Source: Zeugodacus cucurbitae (lineage: Eukaryota; Arthropoda; Insecta; Diptera; Tephritidae). Taken from it: DNA of 64,000 bases. A program made the translations under genes and the position numbers. The notes beneath the pieces are model-generated. The model was not told the DNA's origin. It saw only the letters and a program-made list of their open reading frames with translations, and made no database searches. How positions within the stretch are numbered: position 1 is the first letter of the stretch; each line of letters begins with the position of its first letter. This document shows positions 35,868-47,200 of the stretch, in pieces. Location of the stretch: assembly GCF_028554725.1 (NCBI RefSeq), contig NC_071669.1, positions 47,695,501 to 47,759,500 of the forward strand, in the 5' to 3' direction.

Positions 35868-38054
35868 TATAATATAAAGAGATCCTACATTTGACTGAAG
35901 ACAATGACTCTCGAACCTATTTTACTACTTTGAATGGCATAGCTTCTGGATAATAAGTTTTCTTCGCGCATATTAATATAAACACTCAGTAAATCCTATC
36001 TTGAGATCTCACTGGGGATCTATTTTAATTGCAGCATCGATCTTTTTGGAATTTGCTGGCGAAACTATAATTCGATCAACATGCTTTGTAACAATTCCAC
36101 TTTTTAGTACAAATATTTTTTTAAACGCAGTGAAAATAGCACTTACTCTGCTCATCTAAAAACTGTCTGAGTGCATGTGTTACAAATTATATAGTTTGCC
36201 AATGGAAACGACAGGTAGTTCTGAAAATGATATAAAATCCGAAGGCAAATAACGTAAATAACAAATCCCATTTGGGAACACTGTTTGTTTCGACATATTT
36301 TGTTTATCTTAATTTATTATATTATTATCGATTTGAAAATCGGAATTTAAGAAGACTATTTTTAGTCTTAATTCAATATTTTATTAAAATAATTATTTAA
36401 AATAGATACATTTACGTTTTACAAGGGAAAATTTGAAATTTAAATAGCATACAGTGCATAAAACCAACTTCTTATCTCCTGTAACTATATACATATGTAT
36501 ATGACCACCACTGTATATCTATGCATACAACTGAGCGAATAGCGCAATGTGTTTGGCGCGGGCCATAAGATCGTGTTGTAATGAAAAGTCACTGTCAATT
36601 GTAAAGTTTTCACATTAATGAAATGCATTTGCCAAGTTTTTCGCTTTTTTTCCGCCGACTTTCAGTCAAACAAAATAGCGGAACACAGAAACAAATGAAA
36701 CAACTAGAAGAGAAAAGGCAAAGTTAAGCATACACACACACAGAGATACATCTACCGTATTTACTAAGCCAACTTTTGTAGGCGAAATTGTATAGCACGC
36801 GGATATGAAGGCATGTGTTCGTGAGTTCGTCAGTTTGTCAGTTCGTTCGCTTGTTTCGCTGTTTCCGCTATGAAATATGCAAAACACTGCAACTAACTAT
36901 GCGAAAATTTGGTGATTTGTGAGTGACTTTTACTTTGCTGTTTCGTCATTTTCCAATTTTCCATGCTTCTCATGGCAGCGCCTGTCATGTTGTGGCAAAT
37001 GGCAAAGTTTTTGGCATTCGAAGTGTGTCAGTTTTTGTTTTTCGCTTTCTGCTTTTTGCTTCTCTATTTTCACTTCATGCTTATAGCCTGCAGATTTCGA
37101 AAGAGTTTGGAATTTATTTACTTCACTTTCGGTTTATTTACTAATGGTCATATGTGTAGATTCTGCCAGTTGATAGAGTGAAAATAGTGAGATTAAGTTT
37201 CCATATAGAGTAATTGCCAAAATGCTTTGAAAAGTCAAAATTAAATTTGAGTTTGAAAATAAAATTTAAGTGATTATACTTTCCGATGTTTTTTTTTGTT
37301 TTTTACTTGTCAATTATGCACCGTAATATCAGTCGAAGCTAGTCTACCAGGGTAGATGCCACAAATATTAGTCGAACGATGTTTGACGACTTAACTGGGC
37401 GGCTTCACATCACCTTCAAGAAAAATATGGACCAATAATGCCTGTTTAGTATACAGAAAGCATCTTCATCTAGATAGAGGGGAGTTTGAAGAGTTCTTTT
37501 AGTATAGTTCACACTATTCATGGCCGTGTTTCTGAAATTAACTTAACTCTAGTGTGGTCCGTCCGTTTGGGAACAAGAGTTTTGCAAATAAATTTCCTTT
37601 CTTTTATAATTTTTTTCTAAAACGTAGGGACCTAGTTGAACAGCTACACTCCTAGGAAGGTTTATACTTCCAAAACCACCTATTACTTATAGTTAGACCA
37701 AAAGGACCAAATTCAACGAGTTTGCAACATTTCATTTATAAAATTTTCATATAATCATGTAGATTACCTTCTATTTGGCTACCAGAGATTTGAAATGTGG
37801 GTAATTACCCTTCTAATAGATTGGTTGAGAATTGCAAGATATCTCACGTAATGTAAGTGGAAAAGATGTTTTTCTGATGAGAAACGGGCTCTATGGTTAA
37901 TAGGAGATAATTAAGAAGAGACTTGGTGTCAACTTTTTTAAATTTTGAAACTACTCAGATGAACCAGGAAGAGATTTTAGTCATACTTTGGATAATCAAA
38001 GAGAGATAATTGTTAAAGATCTTAATATAATAATTTAATAAATTAAGTAATCCA
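35868..38054. other. Non-coding, nothing recognised
   Basis: Mostly AT-rich, with a somewhat GC-richer section at 36530-37100. Overlapping Phe/Leu/Ser-rich frames at 36923-37181 look like low-complexity artefacts. No repeat family recognised. Confidence 0.4.
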
Positions 38055-38816
38055 CTTTATGATAATGGCGCTATCCGGACTATATGGTGGATGCGATAAA
38101 ACCTCCAATCCGAGCTCCCGGAGCTTCGAGGAGTCATCAACGAAGTGTGTAGTCTGGCGTTGTCCTGGTGGAACACTGCACCCTTCTTGTTGGCCAATTC
38201 TGAACGCTTCTGGTCGATCGCCTTCAAGCGGTCCAGTTGTTCGCTGTAGATGGTACAATTAAGCGTCTGGCCATATGGGAGCAGCTCATAGTGGATGATT
38301 CCCTTCCAATCCCACCAAACACACATCAAAACCTTCCTGGCCGTCAATCCCGGCTTTTCCACTGTTTGGGACGATTCACCGGCCTTCGACCACAACCATT
38401 TTCGCTTGATATTGACAACCATTCAGTCACCATCCGCTTCAAAAATGGGTCGAGTTCGTTCCGTTTCAGCAGCACATCGCAGGAGTTGATTCGGTCCAGA
38501 AGGTTTTTTTACGTCAAATCGAGCAGCACCCAAACATGAAGCTTTTTTGTATATCCAGCCTTCTGCAGATGGTTTAAAATGGTTTGGTGACTAACTCGCA
38601 TCTCCTGGGCGATGTCACGAGATGCCAGTCTAACTTGATGTTTTCCATGATATGATCGGTATTCGTCGTCACAGGTCTTCCGTCGGCTGGCTTATACATG
38701 GTGTCGTTCTCGCCCGCTCTGAATAGTCGAAGCCAGTCCTCTGCAGTTCGAAGTGATAGAGTACCATCCCCCAAAACACCACTAATCTTACGGAACGTTT
38801 CTCTGAAAACCAACAC
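38055..38816 (-). pseudogene. Mariner transposase pseudogene, copy without ends
   Basis: Same mariner family as 14668, also minus strand. From the right: FRETFRKISGVLGDGTLSLRT and FRAGENDTM, then RPVTTNTD, a deletion, then SKAGESSQT and KPGLTARKVL, then YELLPYGQTLN, then HQDNARLHTSLM (second Asp codon 38162-38164), and SHPPYSPDS at the left edge. The third catalytic Asp and the C-terminus are gone, as are the N-terminal helix-turn-helix start and both inverted repeats. The 121-codon frame 38422-38057 shifts after LMT. Truncation on both sides means it cannot move. Confidence 0.85.
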
Positions 38817-40198
38817 CTTATAAAATATATATATTAGTTTTATGGAAATAGGTCGGCTATATGGTCAGCTTTATTCTTCATACTGGTTGCAAAGTATATA
38901 ATTTGTAACTATTATATAATACTTAAATTCGATAATGCATAACCTGTAAACACACAACATTTTCTGCCAACCTAAACCCTTTTGGAGCTATGTGAATTCC
39001 ATTTGACAGTTTTCAGAGTATACAACCAAGCATATTCATAAGTGAAACAAAACCCAACGCCAAAAACTGCAAACCAAAATTACTTTCCATTTAATTTTTT
39101 GTTTTCGTTTTTCCTTAACCATCCACACACTTTGCCTTTCAGCAGCAAGTTTCTCCAACTAATATATCGACTGTTGATGGACTGGCCGGACAATGACTGA
39201 GCGACTGTCCATCAGCAAATCGAGTTACTTTGTTTTTGGTATTTTGGCGCTTTTGAGATTTGTGATTTCATTTCATTACATTTCACTTCATGAATTGTTG
39301 CAGGAAAAGTTTGCTTTCACTGCTGTGAAATTTTGCTTTCTCAACGCTGGCAACACTTGTGTAGATGTTCACATAATTGTTCTGGGAAGTTTATAGAAGC
39401 ATTTATAAATGGTTTGTAGTGAGTCCTTCGTGCAGTAATGCTTACATAAATGCATTTGGCAATGTTTTCAAACATTCATAGTTCGTTGCTGGCTTTTAAA
39501 TTTTCATTGTATGTGTAAATATGGGTATGTGAGTGTGTAGATATATATTTATTATCGCATTTTGTTCGTCGAACAAGTTTGTTTGAAACGAAAATTTTAT
39601 TCATGAATTTAGCAATATAAATGCGCTTTAAAAACAAAAATTACACTTCCAGGAAGCTAGCACTTTGTGGTAGACAGAGTCGATTTGCTTCTCTCTGCAG
39701 ACCGAATTCCGAATGAATGTATATTATGTACGTATATTACTGCCGATTATCTCATTTAGATAAGAAATTGAATACTATGTAGTTCAACGAAAAAGCACTT
39801 GATAGAAATTAATCCGACTAACGCGGTTACACTACACCCATAAACGGAATACGTTTATTAATAGTTCGAAAGAGACCTCCTAATCATTCAAGCAAATATT
39901 GAACGAGATATGTCAATTAGTGTGATTGAGAAAGATATGATGGTAAACAAAATTTAGTGAAGTTCTATAAGAAGTTAGTAAGGATACTATCGAAAATTTG
40001 GAAAAGAGCAAATAGCTGAAAGTAATCGCTCAACCAACGTTTAGGTCAAGTTTGTATCTGTGAGACATTTTCCCATTCCAAAAATAAAAATATTTGCTCC
40101 AAAAAAATACAATTTAATTCCAGAGAGCTTATAAAAATAACTGATGCACTTATTTGCCTTGTCTCTGAAGGAACCAGAAAAAATCTCTATATATATAA
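38817..40198. other. Non-coding, with one strong isolated acceptor
   Basis: Mostly AT-rich. A strong 3' splice site lies at 39142 (separate entry). The frame at 39193-39396 starts in a good context (GGACAATGACTG) but is Phe/Leu-rich and unrecognised. No paired donor nearby was convincing. Confidence 0.35.
39105..39142 (+). other. Strong isolated splice acceptor, possible terminal exon
   Basis: TTTTCGTTTTTCC and CCTTAACC (a good branch-point match) are followed by CACTTTGCCTTTCAG with AG at 39141-39142, so the branch-to-AG distance is about 25 bases. The sequence after it reads QQVSPTNISTVDGLAGQ then TGA at 39194-39196 in one frame, which could be a short terminal coding tail. No poly(A) site or donor nearby was confirmed. 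Confidence 0.25.
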
Positions 40199-41499
40199 CA
40201 AGTAAAAAAGGGCTAAGTTCGGGTGTCACCGAACATTTTATACTCTCGCAATTTATTTATTTAAATTTTTTAATATAACAAACAATTTGACTCACATATT
40301 CGGCATATATATGGTATAAAGTATAAAGTCCATGGAAAGTTTGAAAACCCTAATATTAGGTATATTGGAGCTAGGGGAAGTTATGACCCGATTTCACTTA
40401 TTTTTGGCACGGGGACATATTATTAAAAGAAACATATTCGATTTGAATTTCTTCTAAATATCTGAGAGACTTACCTATTTTCAGTAAAAAATTTGTTAGA
40501 AGCACTGAGGTCCTCATATTCGATATATAGGGTCTTGGAAATTTATGGACCGATTTCGACGATTATTAGAAACTCTATTTAAATGCAGTATGTTTGCGAA
40601 GTTCTATTCCGATATCTTCACTAGTGCTTACATTATATCATGTAAAGTAAACGATTCATATCGACTTCAAAGTCCTGGTATGTGGGAAGTAGGCGTGGTT
40701 GTAATGCGATTTGGACTATTTTCACAATATATCATTGGGAAGCTAGGGAGATATTACAAACCGAATTTCATTGAAATTGGTCGAGTAGTTCCTGAGATAT
40801 GGTTCACGCCCATTTAAAATTTTGTATACCATTTTGAGTGCAGCTCTTCTGTACCATCTTTATAATGAAATTTAAAGTTTCTGGTGGTTTTCCTTACTGA
40901 ATTAAAGCATTTTTAGTAGTTTTCAACATAACCTTTGTATGGGAGGGGGGCGTGGTTATAATCCGATTTCCTTAATTTTTGGACTATATAAGGCAGTACC
41001 GAAAAGAAACGACTCTAGAAAGTTTCCTTGATATAGCTTTAGTAGTTTGCGAGATATGTACAAAAAACTTAGTACGAGGCGGGGAAACGCCCACTTCCCC
41101 CAAAAAAAATTACATTCACATATGCCCCTTCATAGTGCGATCTTTCATAACACATTTTACTTCAATAGCTTAATTTATGGCTGAGTTATAGCTTTTTATA
41201 TGTTTTCGGTTATTGCAATTTTGTGGGCGTGGCAGTGGTCCGATTACGCCCATCTTCGAACTTAACCTTGTTATGGTGCCAAGAAATACGTCTACCTAGT
41301 TTCATCAAGATATCTAAATTTTTACTCAAGTTACAGCTTGCACGGACGGACGGACAGACAGACATCCGGATTTGAACTTTACTCGTCACCCTGATCATTT
41401 TGATATATATAATCCTATATCTATCTCGTTTAGTTTTAGGACTTACAACCAACCGTTATGTGGACAAAACTATAATACTCTCGTTGCGAGAGTATAAAA
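40199..41499 (-). mobile_element. HINE-like repeat, copy E, full length, minus strand
   Basis: This is the cleanest copy. Its 3' end lies on the left: CAAGTAAAAAAGGGCTAAG, a hairpin at 40217-40234 (GTTCGG stem), and the inverted repeat TTTTATACTCTCGCAA at 40236-40251. The 5' end on the right carries the exact mate TTGCGAGAGTATAAAA at 41484-41499, a perfect 16-bp pair. GGACGGACGGAC/AGACAGAC near 41343-41365 is the microsatellite. The core holds GGCGTGG boxes at about 40690, 40948 and 41223 and their reverse forms near 40806, 41087 and 41247. No frame encodes a transposase or helicase. Confidence 0.85.
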
Positions 41500-41866
41500 A
41501 TTTCATGTCACGTTGTTTGTCCGGGATTGGCGCCTAAACTACTGAACCGATTTTATTGAAATTTTGCACATGCCTTTAGTGTGGTCCAACTTAAAAGATA
41601 GGATAGTTTATATTTAAAAATTTAGTCCATCCGTCTTTCGGGTAGGTCAAGTGGTCAAGCGATAACTTGATCTGGATATCATAATATAACTTAACATAGT
41701 TTCAACTGCCTGGTGAGTTCCGACAAACTTTGCCTAAAAAATGTTTGACATTTATTATATTTTCAAATAATTAGTGACTCTCTAAATAATTTCATTTCAC
41801 CAAACAATTAATTAGAATATAATTTAACGTACACCTTACCCATAGGAAAGCGTGGCCCGGTCCTAG
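41500..41866 (+). mobile_element. Helitron-like short element, 3' end at CTAG
   Basis: It begins directly after copy E, contains CCTAAACTACTGAACCG and ends GGAAAGCGTGGCCCGGTC then CTAG (41866) followed by T and a TA run. The GC-rich end before CTAG|T is like Helitron termini. The left boundary may overlap the end of copy E. Assignment is tentative. Confidence 0.4.
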
Positions 41867-44309
41867 TTTATATATATATATATTTATATATCTATATTAT
41901 ATTAAAACAGTTTTTATATATCTAGGGAATCGAATTGGTTGGATATATCGGAAGCATTAGGAATTTATTCCACATCTAAACTCTTCATGAAATATAGGAG
42001 GAAAACATCACAAATATCTTTGAAAACTTATTTAAAGGAAATTCCACTGCCCATATCAATAGAAAACAATGCAATACCCTTGGTTAATAACCATTGTTTC
42101 AATAACTATACGATTGCTTTTTTCAATATTTAAGAAATTAAGAAACACTCAATCTCTATAGCCTCGATGGTCTTTCATACATGAGATTCGTAACTAATAA
42201 CAGCCATCTTCGATTCGTTATTTCATTCTCGTCATTAATTACTTGTCAAAAATGTGCGTGTGATATCACATCAAGAGAGTAATTATACCAGTCTATGTGA
42301 TTTATACCAGTCTTTTGTTCGATTCCTCACTTAACCACTTTGATTACTTTGAGCAGATAATTTTAGTTATTACATTGCTAGGAAGAATTTGTGGACAATT
42401 TAACATGCTCAAAGCTTTATTTAAGTGATTAAATTCAATTTTGTGTTCTCTCTTAGTGTTCTATAGTGGTATTGTTATTTGATGTTAAATGACAAATTAA
42501 AATTCCTGCAGAATTTACTCCATAATTGATGGTGATTGTGCTTTTTTTCATTAATAAGTCAGTTTTTGAATTCCTGTCCAACATTCATAACTTAATATAT
42601 TGTATAAAATAGCAAAAAAGTTGAAAAAAATTAGGGCACAAAAATTAGACCATATTTTATTAAAGAGCTTTGACATTTTATTAAACAAAAAATAAATGTT
42701 TTTTTTTTCAAAAATTTTTTTACCATCAATTAAAGTTTAGAAGTCAAAATCGTGGTATTAATTTTATGAATTTATTAGCAAAAATAAAAATGTCTAACTT
42801 CATAAACGGATTTTTTAGCTGAATGGAATTCCTATTATTGAGCTCAAAATATATTTATGAAGCTAAAATATTTTAATAAAATAACTAAATTTTTAGCCTA
42901 CTTTCGAAAATGTCACAATAAATTTGCGCACACACATACATATGCACCCATACATACGCAATTTATATAGATAGATAGATAAGCTCTTTTTATGCTTTCC
43001 ATGCAATATGCATTGATCAATAACGGCACGGGTGGCGTATATTGGATTTTTTATATCATCAAACAGTCATCAATTTTGATACTGTTGTTTTTGTAAGATT
43101 CTTTTTTCGAACGCGCAACGCTTAAATAAACGCATTTTAAAGCTCAAATATTTATTTGCACCTACAGCTGGGCGTTTGTTGTGCAGCTTAAAGGTAACTA
43201 CGTGAGTGTTGTTTCTCTTGTTGCGGTTGTTGTTGTTTTTAATAAAATTGTTGTGATTGAGTTGCAGTGAAATGCAGTTATGGCTATATATATACGGTAG
43301 TATATTTCAGTGTATATATATTGAAGAATACATGCTGTCCCGCATAAAGCGTGTTAAAAGCTGCAGCGCCTAGAGGTATGCAATAATTAATTTTAAAGGT
43401 ATGCGCACACATGAATACAAGCAAAAAGTAGAACAACAAACAAAGTGATTTTAAATTCACAACTGACTGCTTATGGGTGAGCGTATGCGTTAAATAATTA
43501 CATACTTACTTATAGATATATATAAAGCACGCATGTGCACTATATGTACATATGTACATATATACGTCCACAGTCATCCATATATACAGTTATCAAAGAC
43601 ATATTGTTCCATAATATTTTTGTAAAATATTCGCGCGAAAATTACTCTTCAGTGCTTTTAAAGAGATTCTGAGTAGGTTTGTGGAATGCAACTCTTCCAA
43701 ATCGATGACCCTCCAAATCGAATTCGAAGATTTTCATTCGAGATACTTAAAGTATTTTATATATGCTAAAAACTTTGATCAACATTTTAAAAGGCTTTAA
43801 GCATTTTTCAAGAAAATATTCTATCTTAAATAGAAGATCCAATACTAATCGTTAAAGGGTTTATCTCAAGATAAATTGTCTAGAAAGAGTTAGGACCCAA
43901 TTTAAGCGGCAAACATATCCTTCAAGACAGCTAAGCTCTGCTTATTCATGAATACATGCGATTAACTATATTTAGAAGATCAAGACGATGACGATGTGGG
44001 TCACTTTGGCATCGGTCTAAAGCAGTAAACTCTTAGAAAGTACTCGTGATCGAGACCTATCAATCAATTGCTTCTGGAATAAATTTTAATATGTAATAAT
44101 TTCTGATTTTACTTCCAAAGCACTTAGCATAACGGGTTATTTGGATTTCGTCCGGGAAAATACGGTATATTTTCAATAAAAATAATAAATAGTAAATAAA
44201 GAAATAAATATAGAGTTCAAACTTTTTATTGCCTTAAAAATATATTTAATGAGGGATTAAAAGCTATTGTAAAGTCATTTTCAGCGAGTGGATAGCATAA
44301 CTCCTAAAA
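41867..44309. other. Non-coding AT-rich stretch
   Basis: A TA repeat follows at 41868-41893. The rest is AT-rich with tract-like A and T runs at 42670-42720, and TATGTACATATGTACA-type alternation at 43540-43560. No gene or further repeat was recognised. Confidence 0.4.
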
Positions 44310-44545
44310 GCGCTTTTAGACAGCTAAATTAATTGATCAATTAAAATTTTTACTGAGAACCCCTTTTTTGCCTTTTATACTACCGGCTATTCGATAACCG
44401 ATCAGCTGTTATACATTTTTGTTTTTGCTTTTCATAAGAAGTTGGTAAGTTTCAACAGCTGATTAAGCTATAGCGACATCTACCGTACCTTTTTTTTTAT
44501 ATTTTTAAATTTTGCCAATCGCAGACAAAGAACGTAAGAAAGTGA
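44310..44545 (+). mobile_element. MITE, copy 3 of the three-copy family, truncated
   Basis: It contains TTAATTGATCAATTAA (44328-44343), CGATAACCGATCAGCTGTT, AAGAAGTTGGTAAGTTTCA and CCAATCGCAGACAAAGAAC. These match copies at 34672 and (reverse complement) 24624. The right inverted repeat is missing. Confidence 0.65.
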
Positions 44546-44832
44546 CTACAAATTCACGGCAACAAGTTGTTTTTGAAGTCCTTTGAATTGTATCTCGAAG
44601 GCTTATATAAGATTTCATCATGATCGGTTTAGTAGTTTACGAGAATTCTTGACAACTTACTTGGGGAACAATGTTTTGAGGAAAATTAATTTCAAGTTTG
44701 GTGGACAATACCAGCTATCCTGGAGCACCCAACTTCTGCGGCTATATCTACAAAACTATTACTCAGAACGAGTTGAAATTTGAATTGACGATATTCTATA
44801 GAAAATAAAAAAACACGGTTAAGACCTCTTAA

Positions 44833-45546
44833 GGCAGTAGTCTGTTTTACAGGCTTCAAAAAATCGATTTTTTTTAATTGTTTTAAATCTCTTCCAAAAC
44901 TATCCAAGAATATTTTCTTCCAGAGGCCAATTCGACATATTTTTGAAGCTAAAGCAGTTTTAGTGGCCGAGCGTCGAGCAGGTGCGAATGCTTAGACAGA
45001 CCTTTAAAGCTCGTTTTCTCGAGTTTTCATTTTCACAAGTGTTAGAAAACGGTGCTGGCGATAGCAAAAAGAATATATGTCCGATTGAAAAAAATCAAAG
45101 TGATATAGCTTCAGTATTAAATTATCTTCTATTTGAACTAAAACAGTTGGACAAAAGTATTATTTAAACTACTTGTTTTGCAACTTAAAGTCAATTTATT
45201 TTTCTTAAAAAAGTGAATTTTATAACTTCTTCGGTATTTTTTTTAGTTCATAAAGAAAATAAACTTATAAAAATTAAAAAAAAATGTGGTGCGACTGTTT
45301 CAGCTGCATCGTACGACCTCCATCACCGGCATCGATTCACAAGTGCAGACTCCAGGCGCTCCAGAAAAATACCTACAATTTTGAAAAAATTTCAATATTT
45401 TTTAATAATAAATATTGGTTTTTAAGCCTTAAATATAGTACCCTATCGTCTTTAAATTCCGTTTATCGCAATCATTTTCTTCCCTTTCAAAAAAAAAAAT
45501 TTGCTAAAAAACCGCTTTTTTTCGGCTTCTAAAGCAGACTACTGCC
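44833..45546. mobile_element. TTAA-flanked MITE, 714 bp, piggyBac/Kolobok-like
   Basis: The left end GGCAGTAGTCTGTTTTA (from 44833) and right end AAAGCAGACTACTGCC (to 45546) are inverted repeats, identical over the first 12 bases and similar to about 17. Perfect TTAA flanks both sides (44829-44832 and 45547-45550). Superfamilies that duplicate TTAA include piggyBac and Kolobok. The GGCAG start differs from the CCC start of the 5958 element. The interior is AT-rich with tracts of A and T and no transposase. Confidence 0.75.
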
Positions 45547-45550
45547 TTAA

Positions 45551-46385
45551 GGAATAGTTAAAAGAACTGAAGAAGCAAGGATCCAACTTAACTGTATAGT
45601 TCTTATAGCCTTTGGAAATGCCAGAATTGTAGTCAAGAGTGCAGGTTTAGACTATATGTTTGATTTTAAATTTGTTGTAAAATAAATGAAAAGTCCGTAA
45701 ATATATACATATATGTATGTGTCTATACATAAATAATTCTGTGCGAATTTTTCCAGCTGGGCCTGCTGCTTCTTATTGTTGATAGCCGTTGCGTTGCATT
45801 TATGCATCAACATCGATGATTTAATAAGAGCACGCTCAAACACACACAGGCACACACGCATGAAAAGCGCTTATAATCACATAACTGCACAGGCGATAGC
45901 TGGACTGCATGCATGCATGCACGCGTTTGAGTGTTTGCGTGTGTGCCCAACACAGCGGCGGCAGCGGCTCGTGAGCTGGCATGTTGTGTCATTTAATTGA
46001 AAACGTGACGCATGGTGGAAAAGCATAACGTTGTTATTGTTATTTTACGCTATTAAATGTTTTCAACCAAAAACACTTTTTCTTCTTTCTTTCTTTGTAT
46101 GTGTGTGTGTGACATCCGCATTGTCGCGGCAACGTCCACTTTTGCTCGCACTGCGGGCAATTGCAATCGCGTCGTGCGCTCACCAGAGTGTCTTTTTCGC
46201 GCAAGCTTTCATTGCTGTTGCTGTTGTTGTTGTTGTTGTGCGCTGTGTGCGCTTTAAGGGAATTTGGCGAATTTACACGTCAGCGGGGCGCAGCCAATAA
46301 CTTCGAATAAAAAAAGTTAATTAACAATTTTAATTATTACTACTGGTGGCTTTTTTTCGAGCAACAACTATAAAATGGTTGGCAA
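45551..46385. other. Non-coding with CA/TG and TTG repeats
   Basis: The section 45650-46310 has CA and TG words and a TTG triplet run at about 46210-46240. Translations on both strands are low-complexity. No signal pair accepted. Confidence 0.4.
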
Positions 46386-47200
46386 CCTTATAGGCGCTTG
46401 ATAGCAAGGGGTTGCGTGGGTGCGGATATGCAGTGCCTGGATATCTTATTAAATGAAATGAAATGAAAAAGATTGTGCTGCATGCCTTCTATTACTAAGT
46501 TTTTCTATTAAGCGGAAGCGTACTTTTAGGCGCTTGGTAATATTAATTATTTTCGGATATACTCTTAATCAAATTTTATATGTCTAATGTGGTTTAGTTT
46601 TAAAGAGCATCTTAGAATATTATAACAATGGGGGCTTTACATTATTGATACTTGAAATTGATAAAAATAGCATAATTTTAGGCGATTTTTTCTCATTTCA
46701 ATGTTAAGGTAATCTTGTTAAATGAAAAAGATAGTGCTGCGCTTCTTAAGTATAAGCATACTTTAAGGGGTTTGACAATATTAATGGTTTTCGCATATTT
46801 TTCTACTTCTAAATCATTTGAGAAGTATAATTTTAGGCGTCTTAAATATCAGTTAAGTGCTGGAACCTTTTATCGCATCTAATAAGCATTTTGCCATAGT
46901 ATAGTTTTAGGGGCTTGTCCATATTAATGTTTTAAAATTATATTAAATAAGAAGTGGCAACTTAGCTCTGACTAGTGACTGAGTTTAGGGTAATTTTTGT
47001 GTGTTTTTAATTTACTTTCTGTATTTTCTGTAGTATACTTTTAGGCGCAATGTCCAAATTTGTGTTCAGAAGCGTTGGAAAATTCTTTATTTGAGCCTTA
47101 TCGCTTCAAATTCGCTACCAATTTAGATATTAGGGGCAGTATTGTTTCATATATTAGTGCTTTATTAGCGTTTGGACAGTATAGTTTTAGGCGCTTGACC
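46386..47200 (+). repeat. Iterated TTTTAGGCGCTTG motif array with variable spacing
   Basis: The core TAGGCGCTTG or a close variant begins at 46391, 46527, 46679, 46834, 46908 (GGGG form), 47042, 47131 (GGGG form) and 47188. A further variant is at 46765 (AAGGGGTTTG) and a partial at 46630. Many copies extend left as AGTATANTTTTAGG and right as CCATATTAAT. Spacing runs from 57 to 152 bases. A larger repeat is also seen: AAATGAAAAAGAT-GTGCTGC at about 46460-46480 and 46720-46740. The pattern suggests an old tandem array whose units decayed unevenly. No coding potential or known element class recognised. Confidence 0.65.

Noticed and set aside
46386..47200. Spaced repeats as a CRISPR array.
   Set aside because: Motif too short and variable, spacers uneven, and the sequence is clearly eukaryotic.
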